NCBI RefSeq assembly: GCF_001942465.1
Contig: NZ_MKJY01000244.1
Location: 1 to 58,410 of the forward strand
DNA: 58,410 nucleotides
Reading direction: 5' to 3'
Origin: Actinomadura sp. CNU-125
GTDB lineage: Bacteria > Actinomycetota > Actinomycetes > Streptosporangiales > Streptosporangiaceae
The translations under genes were made by a program, and so were the position numbers. Below, one piece after another: positions 1 through 7,738 of the stretch (position 1 is the first letter of the stretch; each line of letters opens with the position of its first letter). Under the pieces are notes generated by a model that saw only the letters and a list, made by a program, of their open reading frames with translations, was not told where the DNA came from and did not search any database.

Positions 1-1
1 G

Positions 2-952
2 GGCGCGGAGCGGGCCGGCGGGGCCGGGCCGGGCGGGATCGTCCGGCGGCCCGACCCCCGGTGGGGGGCTCGCGGCGCGCGGGGAGCTCGTCGAGCCCGG
101 CGGCCCGGCGCTCGCGTCGACCTCGCCGACCGCGACGTCGTGTGGGCCGACATCGCGCCGCGCCTCTACGCGCACGCCGCGTCCGCCCAGTGGGACCCGG
201 CGGCGGCCGTGCCTTGGGACGCGGAGTCCGAGGTGCCGGCCGAGGTCGAGGCGGCCGTCGTCCAGGTGATGACGTACCTGGTCGAGAACGAGCAGGCCGC
301 GCTGGTCGTCCTGGCGCGGCTGCTCGCCCGCGTCCACCCGCACTTCCGCGAGGTGCTGCAGCTGCTGGCCGTCCAGGCCGCCGACGAGGCGCGGCACGTG
401 GAGGTGTTCGCGCGGCGGGCGTCGCTGCGCGGCGGCGAGCCGGGGACGTCGTCGGCGGGCGGCCGGGCGTCGCTGGCGACGCTGCTCGCGGAGCCGGACT
501 TCTCGCTCGCGTCGTTCCTGCTGTCGGTCCTCGGCGAGGGCGCGTTCCTGAACCTGCTGGGGTTCCTCGACCGGCACGCGCCCGACCCCGTCACGCGCGC
601 GGCCGTCCGGCTGGCCAGGCAGGACGAGGCGCGCCACGTGGCGTTCGGCGTCGCCCACCTGGAGCACCGGGGCAGGCTCGACCCGGGCTTCCGCGGCGCG
701 TTGCGGGGCGCGGTCGAGCGGCGGCACGACGCGCTGCTCGACACCGCCGGGTTGAACGCGGACGTGTTCGACTCGCTCGTCGTCCTCGCGGCGGGGGAGT
801 GGACGCCCGCCGCGATCGCGTCGGGTCACCGCGCGGTGCGGCGCCTGCGGGAGGAGATGGACGAGGGGCGGCGGCACCGGCTGGAGCGGCTCGGGTTCCC
901 GCCGGACGAGGCGGCGGAACTGTCCGCGCTGCACACCCGCAACTTCATGTGA
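2..952 (+). CDS. Ferritin-like diiron-domain protein (5' end open at window edge)
   Basis: An all-helical ferritin-like protein. Numbered from the GTG at 140, there are Glu49/Glu51, then a DEARH motif at about 82-86, Glu133 within GEGAF, and a second DEARH at about 162-166. This paired E...ExxH pattern is the usual carboxylate/histidine ligand set of a non-haem diiron centre, so an oxidoreductase or oxygenase activity is likely. The substrate cannot be told. The reading frame stays open upstream to base 2 and is Arg/Ala/Gly-rich there; the family normally has more N-terminal sequence, so the gene is probably partial and GTG 140 is only a possible start. The 3' end overlaps the convergent kinase/MFS gene by a few bases. 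Confidence 0.75.
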   Translation, partial: GAERAGGAGPGGIVRRPDPRWGARGARGARRARRPGARVDLADRDVVWADIAPRLYAHAASAQWDPAAAVPWDAESEVPAEVEAAVVQVMTYLVENEQAALVVLARLLARVHPHFREVLQLLAVQAADEARHVEVFARRASLRGGEPGTSSAGGRASLATLLAEPDFSLASFLLSVLGEGAFLNLLGFLDRHAPDPVTRAAVRLARQDEARHVAFGVAHLEHRGRLDPGFRGALRGAVERRHDALLDTAGLNADVFDSLVVLAAGEWTPAAIASGHRAVRRLREEMDEGRRHRLERLGFPPDEAAELSALHTRNFM

Positions 953-2424
953 CCCGGCGGGGCGCGGAGCGGGCACCGACCGCGACGATGCCGCCGGCGA
1001 CGGCGAGGAGCAGCGCGGCGAACGTCGGCGGGACGGCCAGCAGGAAGGCCGTCCGCCACCCGAGCGACGTCGTCAGCGCCCAGCCGAGCACGGCTCCGAG
1101 CAGGGCGGCGAGCGCGCCGAGCCCGGCGGCGGGTCCGGCCGCCCGCACCGGGCCGTCGCGCCGGACGAGCATGACGCGCCCGCGAGGAGCGCGCCCGCGC
1201 CCAGGCCGGAGACGACCCGCCCGGTCAGCAGTTGCCCGGGGTCGCCCGCCAGCCCGCTCAGCGCCGCTCCCGCGAGCAGGACTCCCAGGGCCGCCGCGGC
1301 CACCGCGTTCGGACGCCGCTTGCCGAGCAACGCCCCGAGGGGCGCGGTCAGCGCCGCGGCCCCGGGGTAGTAGAGCAGCATCATCCAGTCCAGGGTGTCG
1401 GTCATGCCGTCGCGCAGGCCCATGTCCATCCTGACCGACTCCATCAGGCGCGGGCCCAGCGTCACGGTGAGCAGGTAGAGGCCGATGAGGCCGCCCAGCA
1501 CGGGCGCGGCGAGGGCAAGACCGGCCCGTCGCGGGGCGGGCGCCGAAGGGTGGGCGCGAGCGGGACGGACGGGACGGGCGGCGCGCTCGGCCGCGGCTCG
1601 GTGACGTCCGGCGCGGCACCGCCGCCGACCATGCGGTCGAGGACGTCGCGCGGCGTGGGGCGCCGCGCGGGGTCCTTGCTCAGCGCGTCCGCGACGACGC
1701 CGCGCAGCGGCTCGCCCAGCGCTCCGAGGTCCGGCTCGTGGTGCAAGATCCGGTTCATGACCGCCCCGAAGGTGCCGCCGTCGAACGGTGCGGCGCCGGT
1801 CGCGGCGTAGACGATCGTCCCGGCCCACGCGAACATGTCGCTGGGCGGGCCGAGCGCCTCGTCGTTGATCTGTTCCGGCGACATGTACGCGGGCGTGCCG
1901 ATGATCCGGCTGGTGATGGTCGAGGTCGTGTCGAGCGCGCGGGCGATGCCGAAGTCGATCACGCGGGGGCCGTCCGGGCCGAGCAGCACGTTGCCGGGCT
2001 TGAAGTCCCGGTGCACGATGCCCGCCTCGTGGATCGCGGCGAGGGCGGTGGCCGTCACGACCGCGAGCCGGTCGAGCGCCGCACCGGCGAGCGGTCCGTC
2101 GTCGCGGACTCTCGCCTGCAGGGAGGGCCCCTCGACGTACTCGCTGACGACGTACGGGGCCGCCCCGTCCAGGTCGGCGGTGATCACCCGCGCGGCGCAG
2201 AAGGGGGCCACCCGCCCGGCGATCTCGACCTCGCGCGCGAACCGGGTCCGCGCCTTGCCGTCGGGGTCGAGCCGCCCCCACAGCCGTTTGACCGCCACCG
2301 GCCGTCCGTCCGGGCCGTGCCCGAGGTAGACGACGCCCTGCCCGCCCTCGCCGAGCCGTCCGGCCAGCGTGTAGTCGCCCAGCCGCGGCGGGTCGTCCGG
2401 TCGGAGCGAAGCGACCTGCGGCAT
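945..2424 (-). CDS. Ser/Thr protein kinase fused to a half-MFS membrane domain (two frameshifts)
   Basis: The N-terminal 270 residues are a complete Hanks-type kinase: glycine loop GRLGEGGQG (22-30), catalytic Lys46, HRDFKPGN (138-145), DFG (157-159) and SPE in place of APE. After a Pro-rich linker the frame breaks near 1520. The next frame encodes about five or six membrane helices with an MFS look (APVLGGLIG, LDWMMLLYYPGAAALTAPLG, GRVVSGLGAGALL). A second break near 1175 is cured by restoring one G (gcgtc to gcggtc), giving the last helices and a stop at 945. No start codon or RBS separates the parts, so I read one polypeptide of about 490 residues: cytoplasmic kinase followed by a six-helix domain. 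The membrane part could be a sensor rather than a transporter. Confidence 0.72.
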
Positions 2425-2544
2425 CGAAGTCCTCCACGGTGGCCAACGGACAGGGCCGTGCCGAACCGGCTCTCGCGAACCTTGATCGCGATCACTGTGC
2501 CAGACGCCGCACGCTCTTCCAAGGCGTTGGTGAAGCCGAACGGA

Positions 2545-4170
2545 TCAGCCGACCTTCGGGACGGCGCGGTCGATGATCGGGGCGAGGTCCAGTCCCGGCG
2601 GGAGCGTGCCGAAGGCGGCTCCCCGGCCGCCGCCGAGGCGGGACGCGCAGAAGGCGTCCGCGACGGCCGGGTGGCCGTGCCTGACCAGCAGGGACGCCTG
2701 CAGGACGAGTGCCAGCAGTTCGGCGACGCGGCGGGCGCGGAACTCGATCGTCGCGGCGTCGGCGAAGGAGTCCTTGGCCTCCTTGACGGCGGCGTCGAGG
2801 CGCGGGTCGGCTCCCCGGGCGAGATCGACTTCGTCGAAGAACGCCTGCAGCGCGTGCGGCTCGCGCAGCGTCGCGCGCAGGAGATCGAGCGCCGCGACAT
2901 TGCCGGAGCCCTCCCAGATGCTGTTCAGCGGCGATTCGCGGAACAGCCGGGGCATTCCGGACTCCTCCACGTAGCCGTTGCCGCCCAGGCATTCGAGGGC
3001 TTCGGCGGCGTGCGCGGGCCAGCGCTTGCACACCCAGTACTTGCCGACCGCGAGGCCGAGCCGCTTGACGGCCGCCTCGGTCTCGTCGCCGCGCACCGAC
3101 CGGTCGGTGGCACCGGCGAGCCGCAGCATCAGGGTCGTCGCGGCCTCCGACTCGATCGCGAGGTCGGCCAGGACGTTGCGCATCAGCGGCTGGTCGATCA
3201 GGGCGCGGCCGAACGCGGCGCGGTGGGCGGCGTGGTGCGCGGCCGTCGTCAGCCCGTGCCGCATCCCGGCCGCCGCGCCGATCACGCAGTCCAGCCGGGT
3301 CATGTTCACCATCTCGATGATGGTGCGGACGCCGCGTCCCTCGTCCCCGACGCGCCAGGCGACCGCGTCGTCGTACTCGATCTCCGAGGACGCGTTGGAC
3401 CGGTTGCCGAGCTTGTCCTTGAGCCGCATCAGCCGCAGCGGGTTGAGCGTGCCGTCCGGCAGGACGCGCGGCACCAGGAAGCACGTGAGGCCGCCGGGCG
3501 CCTGCGCGAGGGTGAGGAATACGTCGCACATCGGCGCGCTCGTGAACCACTTGTGCCCGACCAGACGGTACGTGCCGTCGGCCTGCGGCGTCGCGCGGGT
3601 GGTGTTGGCGCGGACGTCCGAACCGCCTTGCTTCTCGGTCATCGACATACCGGCCAGCAGCGCGCGCTTGGTGAGCGGCGCACGCAACCCGTAGTCGTAC
3701 TCCGGTTTCGTCAGCAGCGGCTCGTACTGCGCGGCCAGTTCGGGCGCCTGCCGCAGGGCCGGGACGGCCGCGTACGTCATCGAGATCGGGCAGCCGTGCC
3801 CCGCGTCGACCCGCCACACGTAGAACTTCGCCGCCCGCGCGACGTGCACGCCCGCGCGTCCGTCCGTCCAGGCGGAGCCGTGCAGGCCGTGCGTGACGGC
3901 CACGGTCATCAGCTCGTGCCACGCCGGGTGGTACTCGACCTCGTCGATGCGGTGGCCGGTGCGGTCGTGGGTGCGCAGGACGGGCGGGTGCTCGTTCGCC
4001 AGCCGTCCCTGCTCCTGCGCGCGCTCGGTGCCCGCCAGGCGGCCGAGTTCGTGCACCTCGCCGGCCGCCCACCCGGCGCCCTCGCGGGCCAGGCCGTCCA
4101 GCAGCGCCGCCTCGTCGGAGACGTCGTGGCCGGTGAGCGGCGGCACCTGGTTGAACACCTCGTGGGTCAC
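2545..4170 (-). CDS. AidB-like acyl-CoA dehydrogenase
   Basis: A 541-residue FAD-dependent acyl-CoA dehydrogenase of the AidB subfamily, the same length as E. coli AidB. Visible signatures are MTEKQGGSDVR, HKWFTSAP, the LGGNGYVEESGMPRLFRE block and PLNSIWEGSGNV, which give the flavin site and the AidB-type C-terminal region. I start at GTG 4170, which follows a GGGAG about eight bases upstream and gives the conserved N-terminus MTHEVFNQVPPL; the frame runs further upstream but without family similarity. AidB proteins are linked to alkylation and fatty-acid stress, but the physiological substrate is unclear. It lies upstream of the kinase on the same strand with a 120-base gap. An inverted repeat in its promoter suggests a dedicated repressor. 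Confidence 0.88.
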   Translation of the reverse strand: MTHEVFNQVPPLTGHDVSDEAALLDGLAREGAGWAAGEVHELGRLAGTERAQEQGRLANEHPPVLRTHDRTGHRIDEVEYHPAWHELMTVAVTHGLHGSAWTDGRAGVHVARAAKFYVWRVDAGHGCPISMTYAAVPALRQAPELAAQYEPLLTKPEYDYGLRAPLTKRALLAGMSMTEKQGGSDVRANTTRATPQADGTYRLVGHKWFTSAPMCDVFLTLAQAPGGLTCFLVPRVLPDGTLNPLRLMRLKDKLGNRSNASSEIEYDDAVAWRVGDEGRGVRTIIEMVNMTRLDCVIGAAAGMRHGLTTAAHHAAHRAAFGRALIDQPLMRNVLADLAIESEAATTLMLRLAGATDRSVRGDETEAAVKRLGLAVGKYWVCKRWPAHAAEALECLGGNGYVEESGMPRLFRESPLNSIWEGSGNVAALDLLRATLREPHALQAFFDEVDLARGADPRLDAAVKEAKDSFADAATIEFRARRVAELLALVLQASLLVRHGHPAVADAFCASRLGGGRGAAFGTLPPGLDLAPIIDRAVPKVG

Positions 4171-4214
4171 GGCACTGCTCCCTACCTGCGGGCACATCGT
4201 CTGTACATACCCTA

Positions 4215-4229
4215 CCGAACAGTATTCGG
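4215..4229. promoter_or_regulatory. Inverted repeat CCGAA-N5-TTCGG upstream of the aidB-like gene
   Basis: Perfect five-base arms (4215-4219 and 4225-4229) around a five-base spacer, about 45 bases upstream of the aidB-like start, in a locally AT-richer stretch that also holds a possible -10 (tatgta on the minus strand). The size and placement fit a repressor operator. The regulator is not identifiable here. Confidence 0.4.
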
Positions 4230-4344
4230 CCCGGAAGATGATCATGCGGGGAGCCCGGGGCGCGGGGAGTCCTACTCAAGTGGTGGGGGCATCTCGTCCG
4301 CGCGGCGGATTGTACAAAGCCCCGGGGGGCATACCTTCGGAACC

Positions 4345-5031
4345 ATGAGTCAGTCCACCCCGCAGCCGGGATCGTCGTCCCCCGGCGGGCCGAAGGATCC
4401 GGTGCCCGCCCCGCGCCCCGACCGTCCCGCGAGCCCCGGCGTACGCGCGTCGGACGCCGAGCGCGAGGCGGTGGTCGAACGGCTGCGGGTCGCCTCGGTC
4501 GAGGGGCGGCTGACCTTCGAGGAACTGACCGAGCGCACCGAGGCGGCCTACGCCGCCGTCACCCGCGACGACCTCGAACGCATCACCACCGACCTGCCCG
4601 GCATGGGCGCGCCCGGCGCCGAACCCGCGCCCCTGCAGGTCAAGCGCCGGTTCAGCGCGATCATGGGCGACTGCAAGGAGCGCATCGTCGGCCGCATCGA
4701 CGAGCCGCTTGAGGCCGTGTCGGTGATGGGCGACGTCGAACTCGACCTGCGCGGCGCCCAGGTGCCCACCGGCGAGGTCCGTGTGCAGGCCACCGCCGTC
4801 ATGGGCGACGTGAAGATCATCGTCCCGGACGGGATCGCCGTCGAGCTCGACGGCTACGCCTTCCTCGGCGATCGCAAGGTGGCCGTCCGCGAGTCCGGCG
4901 GCGGCGCCCGCGTCCCGGTCGTCCGCGTCACCGCCCGGGTCGTCATGGGCGACGTCAAGATCGTGGACGACGAGCACCACGCGCCCGTCCGCCGCGCCCT
5001 CTCCGCCTGGTGGCGCGGCCGCGAGTCCTGA
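4345..5031 (+). CDS. DUF1707 / LiaF-like cell-envelope protein
   Basis: A 228-residue protein. A Pro-rich N-terminus is followed by a DUF1707 (SHOCT-like) helical domain at about 33-85, with VRASDAERE, GRLTFEELTERT and YAAVTRDDLERITTDLP. The second half is a beta-rich repeat region in which the motif MGD recurs (IMGDCKE, VMGDVELDL, VMGDVKIIVPDG, FLGDRKV, VMGDVKIV), like the LiaF/DUF2154 C-terminal fold. There is no signal peptide or membrane helix, so it is probably cytoplasmic or peripheral. LiaF-type proteins modulate envelope-stress signalling; that role is only an analogy here. ATG 4345 is the only sensible start. The gene ends four bases from the convergent XRE regulator. Confidence 0.85.
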   Translation: MSQSTPQPGSSSPGGPKDPVPAPRPDRPASPGVRASDAEREAVVERLRVASVEGRLTFEELTERTEAAYAAVTRDDLERITTDLPGMGAPGAEPAPLQVKRRFSAIMGDCKERIVGRIDEPLEAVSVMGDVELDLRGAQVPTGEVRVQATAVMGDVKIIVPDGIAVELDGYAFLGDRKVAVRESGGGARVPVVRVTARVVMGDVKIVDDEHHAPVRRALSAWWRGRES

Positions 5032-5035
5032 CGGC

Positions 5036-5866
5036 TCAGCGGTCCCGGCGCGACGTCGCGGCGAGCGAGCCGAGGAGGGCGAGGGCCTCGGCGCTCGCGG
5101 ACCCCGGCTCCGCGTGGTAGACGACCAGTTCCTGCCCCGGGCTCGAACGGACGTCGAACGTCTGCATCGTCAACGTCACCGGCCCGACGTCGCGGTGCGC
5201 GAAGCGCTTGCTTTCGAGCGCCTTGCCGCGCGCGTCGTGCCGCGCCCACAGCTCCGCGAACTCCGGGCTCTGCGCGAGCAGTTCGGCCAGCACCCGCCGG
5301 ACGCGCGGATCGTCCGGCGCACGGCCGTGCCCGAGCCGGAAACCGGCGACGGAGTTGCGGGCGACGTCGTGCCAGTCCCGGTAGAACTCCCGCGCGGCCG
5401 GGTCGGTGAACACGACGTGCATCAGGTTGCGCGAGCGGGCCCAGTCGTGGAAGAGCGCGTCCGCGAGCACGTTGGAGGCCAGTACGTCGTAGGCGCGGTT
5501 GTAGACGATGGCGGGATTGCTCGGCCACGCGCTCATCAGCTGCAGCAGGCTCGGGTCGACGCGGCCGGGCACGCCGGCGTTCCGGTCGCGCGGGCCGAGC
5601 CCGGCCAGCCGGAACAGGTGCGGCCGGGCGTCGTCGTCCAGCCGCAGCGCGCCCGCGAGGGCGTCGACCACCTGCGCGGACGGTGAGCGCTCGCGGCCCT
5701 GCTCCAGCCGGACGTAGTAGTCGGCGCTGACCCCCGCCAGCATCGCGACCTCCTCGCGCCGCAGGCCGGGGACCCGCCGGTGCCCCGTGCCGATCAGCCC
5801 GGCGTCGTCCGGCGTGACCCGGGCCCGCCGGGCGGTGAGGTAGACGCCGAGCTCGGAACGTGACAT
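5036..5866 (-). CDS. XRE-family regulator with MmyB-like ligand domain
   Basis: A helix-turn-helix repressor of 276 residues. The HTH lies near the N-terminus (GLRREEVAMLAGVSADYYVRLEQGRERSPS), followed by the MmyB-like C-terminal domain with the characteristic NPAIVYNRAYDVLASN and NLMHVVFTDPAAREFYRDW segments. This family binds small hydrophobic ligands and typically controls a divergent oxidoreductase. I start at ATG 5866 (MSRSELG); an in-frame ATG at 5875 is the alternative. The SDR gene is transcribed divergently 102 bases away, with a large perfect palindrome between them. Confidence 0.9.
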   Translation of the reverse strand: MSRSELGVYLTARRARVTPDDAGLIGTGHRRVPGLRREEVAMLAGVSADYYVRLEQGRERSPSAQVVDALAGALRLDDDARPHLFRLAGLGPRDRNAGVPGRVDPSLLQLMSAWPSNPAIVYNRAYDVLASNVLADALFHDWARSRNLMHVVFTDPAAREFYRDWHDVARNSVAGFRLGHGRAPDDPRVRRVLAELLAQSPEFAELWARHDARGKALESKRFAHRDVGPVTLTMQTFDVRSSPGQELVVYHAEPGSASAEALALLGSLAATSRRDR

Positions 5867-5895
5867 ACCGCCCATCGTAGGTCGGCTTCCCACGG

Positions 5896-5924
5896 TCTTC
5901 CTGGGTGCGTCGCTCCCAGGAAGA
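5896..5924. promoter_or_regulatory. Perfect 10-bp palindrome in the XRE/SDR divergent promoter
   Basis: The arms TCTTCCTGGG (5896-5905) and CCCAGGAAGA (5915-5924) are exact reverse complements around a nine-base spacer. The element sits 30 bases from the regulator start and 44 bases from the SDR start. Position and symmetry make it the likely operator for the adjacent XRE/MmyB-type protein, controlling both genes. Confidence 0.6.
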
Positions 5925-5968
5925 GCCCGCACTGCCACCCGCCGGCCGGCGCGGGCAGCCTCGACGCC

Positions 5969-6583
5969 ATGAACACCGACTCCAAGATCGTCCTCGTGAC
6001 GGGGGCCGGCAGCGGTATCGGCGAGGCCGTCGCCGCGCGTCTCGCGGGGGAGGGCCACCGGGTCGTCGCGGGCGCCCGCCGCCTCGACCGGCTGCACGCG
6101 CTGGCCGACCGCGCCGACGGCGTGCATCCGGTGCGTCTCGACGTGACCGACCGCGCGGACGTCGACGCGTTCGTCCGGACGGCCCGCGACCGCTTCGGGC
6201 GCGCCACCGTCATGGCGGCCGCCGGCGGCGGCGCGATCGTCTCGATCGCCTCGGTCTCGTCGGTCGTCGCCTTCGACACCCAGACCGCCTACGCCGCGTC
6301 CAAGGGCGCGCTGGCCCAGATCACCCGCGTGCTCGCCATCGAGGGCGGCCCGAAGAACATCCGGTCCAACGCCGTGCTGCCCGGGGTCATCGACACCGAC
6401 ATCATGGAGGGCGTCGTCGACAACGGCCGCGAGATGCTCGCCTCGTTCGGCCCGGCCCACCCGATCGGCCGGATCGGCCGCCCCGAGGAGGTCGCCGAGA
6501 CAGTCGCGTTCCTCGCGTCCGACGCAGCCGGCTTCATCACCGGCGCGCTCGTCGCCGTGGACGGCGGCTGGACCGCCCAATAA
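5969..6583 (+). CDS. Short-chain dehydrogenase/reductase with an internal deletion
   Basis: A classical SDR with the NAD(P) loop TGAGSGIG at about 11-18, the YAASKG active-site Tyr/Lys motif, the IRSNAVLPGVIDTDI segment and the C-terminal GALVAVDGGW. At 204 residues it is about 40 shorter than the family. The missing block is the middle: after DARDRFGR-type sequence it jumps to MAAAGGGAIVSIAS, so the conserved NNAG strand and the following helix are absent. The reading frame is kept. Without that block the Rossmann core is incomplete, so either the protein is inactive or the assembly has collapsed about 120-135 bases. It is divergent from the XRE regulator, a common regulator-target pair in actinomycetes. 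Confidence 0.8.
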   Translation: MNTDSKIVLVTGAGSGIGEAVAARLAGEGHRVVAGARRLDRLHALADRADGVHPVRLDVTDRADVDAFVRTARDRFGRATVMAAAGGGAIVSIASVSSVVAFDTQTAYAASKGALAQITRVLAIEGGPKNIRSNAVLPGVIDTDIMEGVVDNGREMLASFGPAHPIGRIGRPEEVAETVAFLASDAAGFITGALVAVDGGWTAQ

Positions 6584-6652
6584 GCCCAGGGGCGCGCGCC
6601 ACCGGTCGGATCGTTCGGCGGCGACCCGGCGCCCCTCGGTATGGGCGGGGCG

Positions 6653-6946
6653 TCAGCGGCTGTCGTCGTGCCGTTCGGCCTCGGTCACGCCGCGTTCGTC
6701 CGGCGGGAGCGCGTCGGGGTGCTCCCGCTTCACGCCGGGGGTCCCGGTGCCGCTGATCTCGGTGTCGCCGCCGTTCGTCTCGGCCTCCTCGCCGTCCGGG
6801 ACGTGGTGCGGGACGGGCGTGCCCGGACGCGTGCGCCCCCGTGCGTCCGCGCCCTGGTTCACGGGTGCGAACGCGCGGTCGTGCGTCTCACGGGGCTCAT
6901 GCCCGGAATCTTCGGAGTAGTCGCGTTCGTCCATAAATGCTCGCAT
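6653..6946 (-). CDS. Small hydrophilic protein of unknown function
   Basis: A charged protein of 94-98 residues rich in Asp, Glu, Arg, Gly and His, with no membrane segment, no cysteines and no domain I recognise. It is supported by strong G/C bias at codon third positions across its length. Two starts are possible: ATG 6946 (MRAFMDERD) or ATG 6934 (MDERDYSED). It looks intrinsically disordered. It lies downstream of pepE on the same strand, with a small hairpin between. Confidence 0.6.
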   Translation of the reverse strand: MRAFMDERDYSEDSGHEPRETHDRAFAPVNQGADARGRTRPGTPVPHHVPDGEEAETNGGDTEISGTGTPGVKREHPDALPPDERGVTEAERHDDSR

Positions 6947-6977
6947 ACCCACCGCACCCGCCCCGGAACGCGACCGG

Positions 6978-6995
6978 CCGCCCGCCAACGGGCGG
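6978..6995 (-). terminator. Short hairpin after pepE
   Basis: CCGCCCG (6978-6984) pairs with CGGGCGG (6989-6995) around the tetraloop CCAA, about 30 bases past the pepE stop. It has no T-tract, so it is only a weak terminator candidate. Confidence 0.3.
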
Positions 6996-7023
6996 ACGGC
7001 CCCGCCGGTTCCGGCTTCGCGGG

Positions 7024-7728
7024 TCAGGTGTCGAAGCTGGCGGGGGCTCGCAGGAGGGGCGAGACATCGGAGCCCGCCGGGAGGTCGCGCGGGGGGTCGG
7101 CGCGGCGGAACAGGCGGGCGTCCAGGGGGCCGCCGAGCGTCGCGGTGCCGTCCGCGACGCGCAGCCAGGTGCCCTCGCGCAGGCCGAGGACGGGCACGTC
7201 GTTGCATTCGAGGAACTCCGCCAGCCGCTGCTCGCGCGTCTCGCCCATGTGCGTGTCGCCGGGACGCGGGTCGATGTAGTGCGGGTTGATCTGGAACGGG
7301 ACGAACCCGAGGGCGTCGAAGCTCGGGGGCTGCACGATGGGCATGTCGTTCGTGGTCCGCAGGGTGGGGCAGGCCATGTTCGTCCCGGCGCTCGCGCCCA
7401 TGTAGCGCAGCCCGCCGCGGACGGCGTCGCGCAGTTCGTCCCGCAGGCCGGTCCGGTACAGGTCGCGGAGCAGGCGGAACGAGTTGCCGCCGCCCGCGAA
7501 CACCGCGTCGGCGCCGGTCAGGCCCGAGGCGTGGACGCCGCGCACGGTGATCCCCCGGGGTTCGAGGGCCGCGCGGACGGTGCCGGTGTAGGCGTCGTGG
7601 TCGGCGAGCGCGTACGGGACGAACGCGAGCGTCGAGCCCGCGCCGACGAACGCGGTGACGGTGTCGAGCGCGTGTTCGAGGTAGGCGCGGCCGTGGTTCG
7701 TCGAGTTCGACAGCAGCAGCAGGTCCAT
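7024..7728 (-). CDS. pepE: Dipeptidase E (alpha-aspartyl dipeptidase, S51)
   Basis: A 234-residue S51-family serine peptidase with an alpha/beta flavodoxin-like fold. The nucleophile elbow GASAGTNM carries the catalytic Ser, preceded by the FAGGGNSFRLLRDL glycine motif and followed by INPHYIDPRPGDTHMGETREQR, which holds the family's His. Length matches Salmonella PepE (about 229). Members hydrolyse N-terminal Asp-X dipeptides in the cytoplasm. It starts 10 bases after the iclR-family gene and is almost certainly co-transcribed with it. Confidence 0.9.
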   Translation of the reverse strand: MDLLLLSNSTNHGRAYLEHALDTVTAFVGAGSTLAFVPYALADHDAYTGTVRAALEPRGITVRGVHASGLTGADAVFAGGGNSFRLLRDLYRTGLRDELRDAVRGGLRYMGASAGTNMACPTLRTTNDMPIVQPPSFDALGFVPFQINPHYIDPRPGDTHMGETREQRLAEFLECNDVPVLGLREGTWLRVADGTATLGGPLDARLFRRADPPRDLPAGSDVSPLLRAPASFDT

Positions 7729-7738
7729 CGTGCTCCTT

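Noticed and set aside
61..1434. A 457-codon plus-strand frame at the left edge
   Set aside because: It is a shadow of the ferritin-like gene and the antisense of the kinase/MFS gene; the composition is almost only Arg, Ala, Gly and Pro.
1738..5031. A 1,097-codon plus-strand open frame
   Set aside because: It runs antisense through the kinase and aidB genes and only its last 228 codons (the DUF1707 gene from 4345) look like protein. Long antisense frames are expected at this G+C content.
6588..6636. A terminator after the SDR gene
   Set aside because: The aggggcgc and gcgcccct arms are complementary but separated by more than 30 bases, which is poor support.
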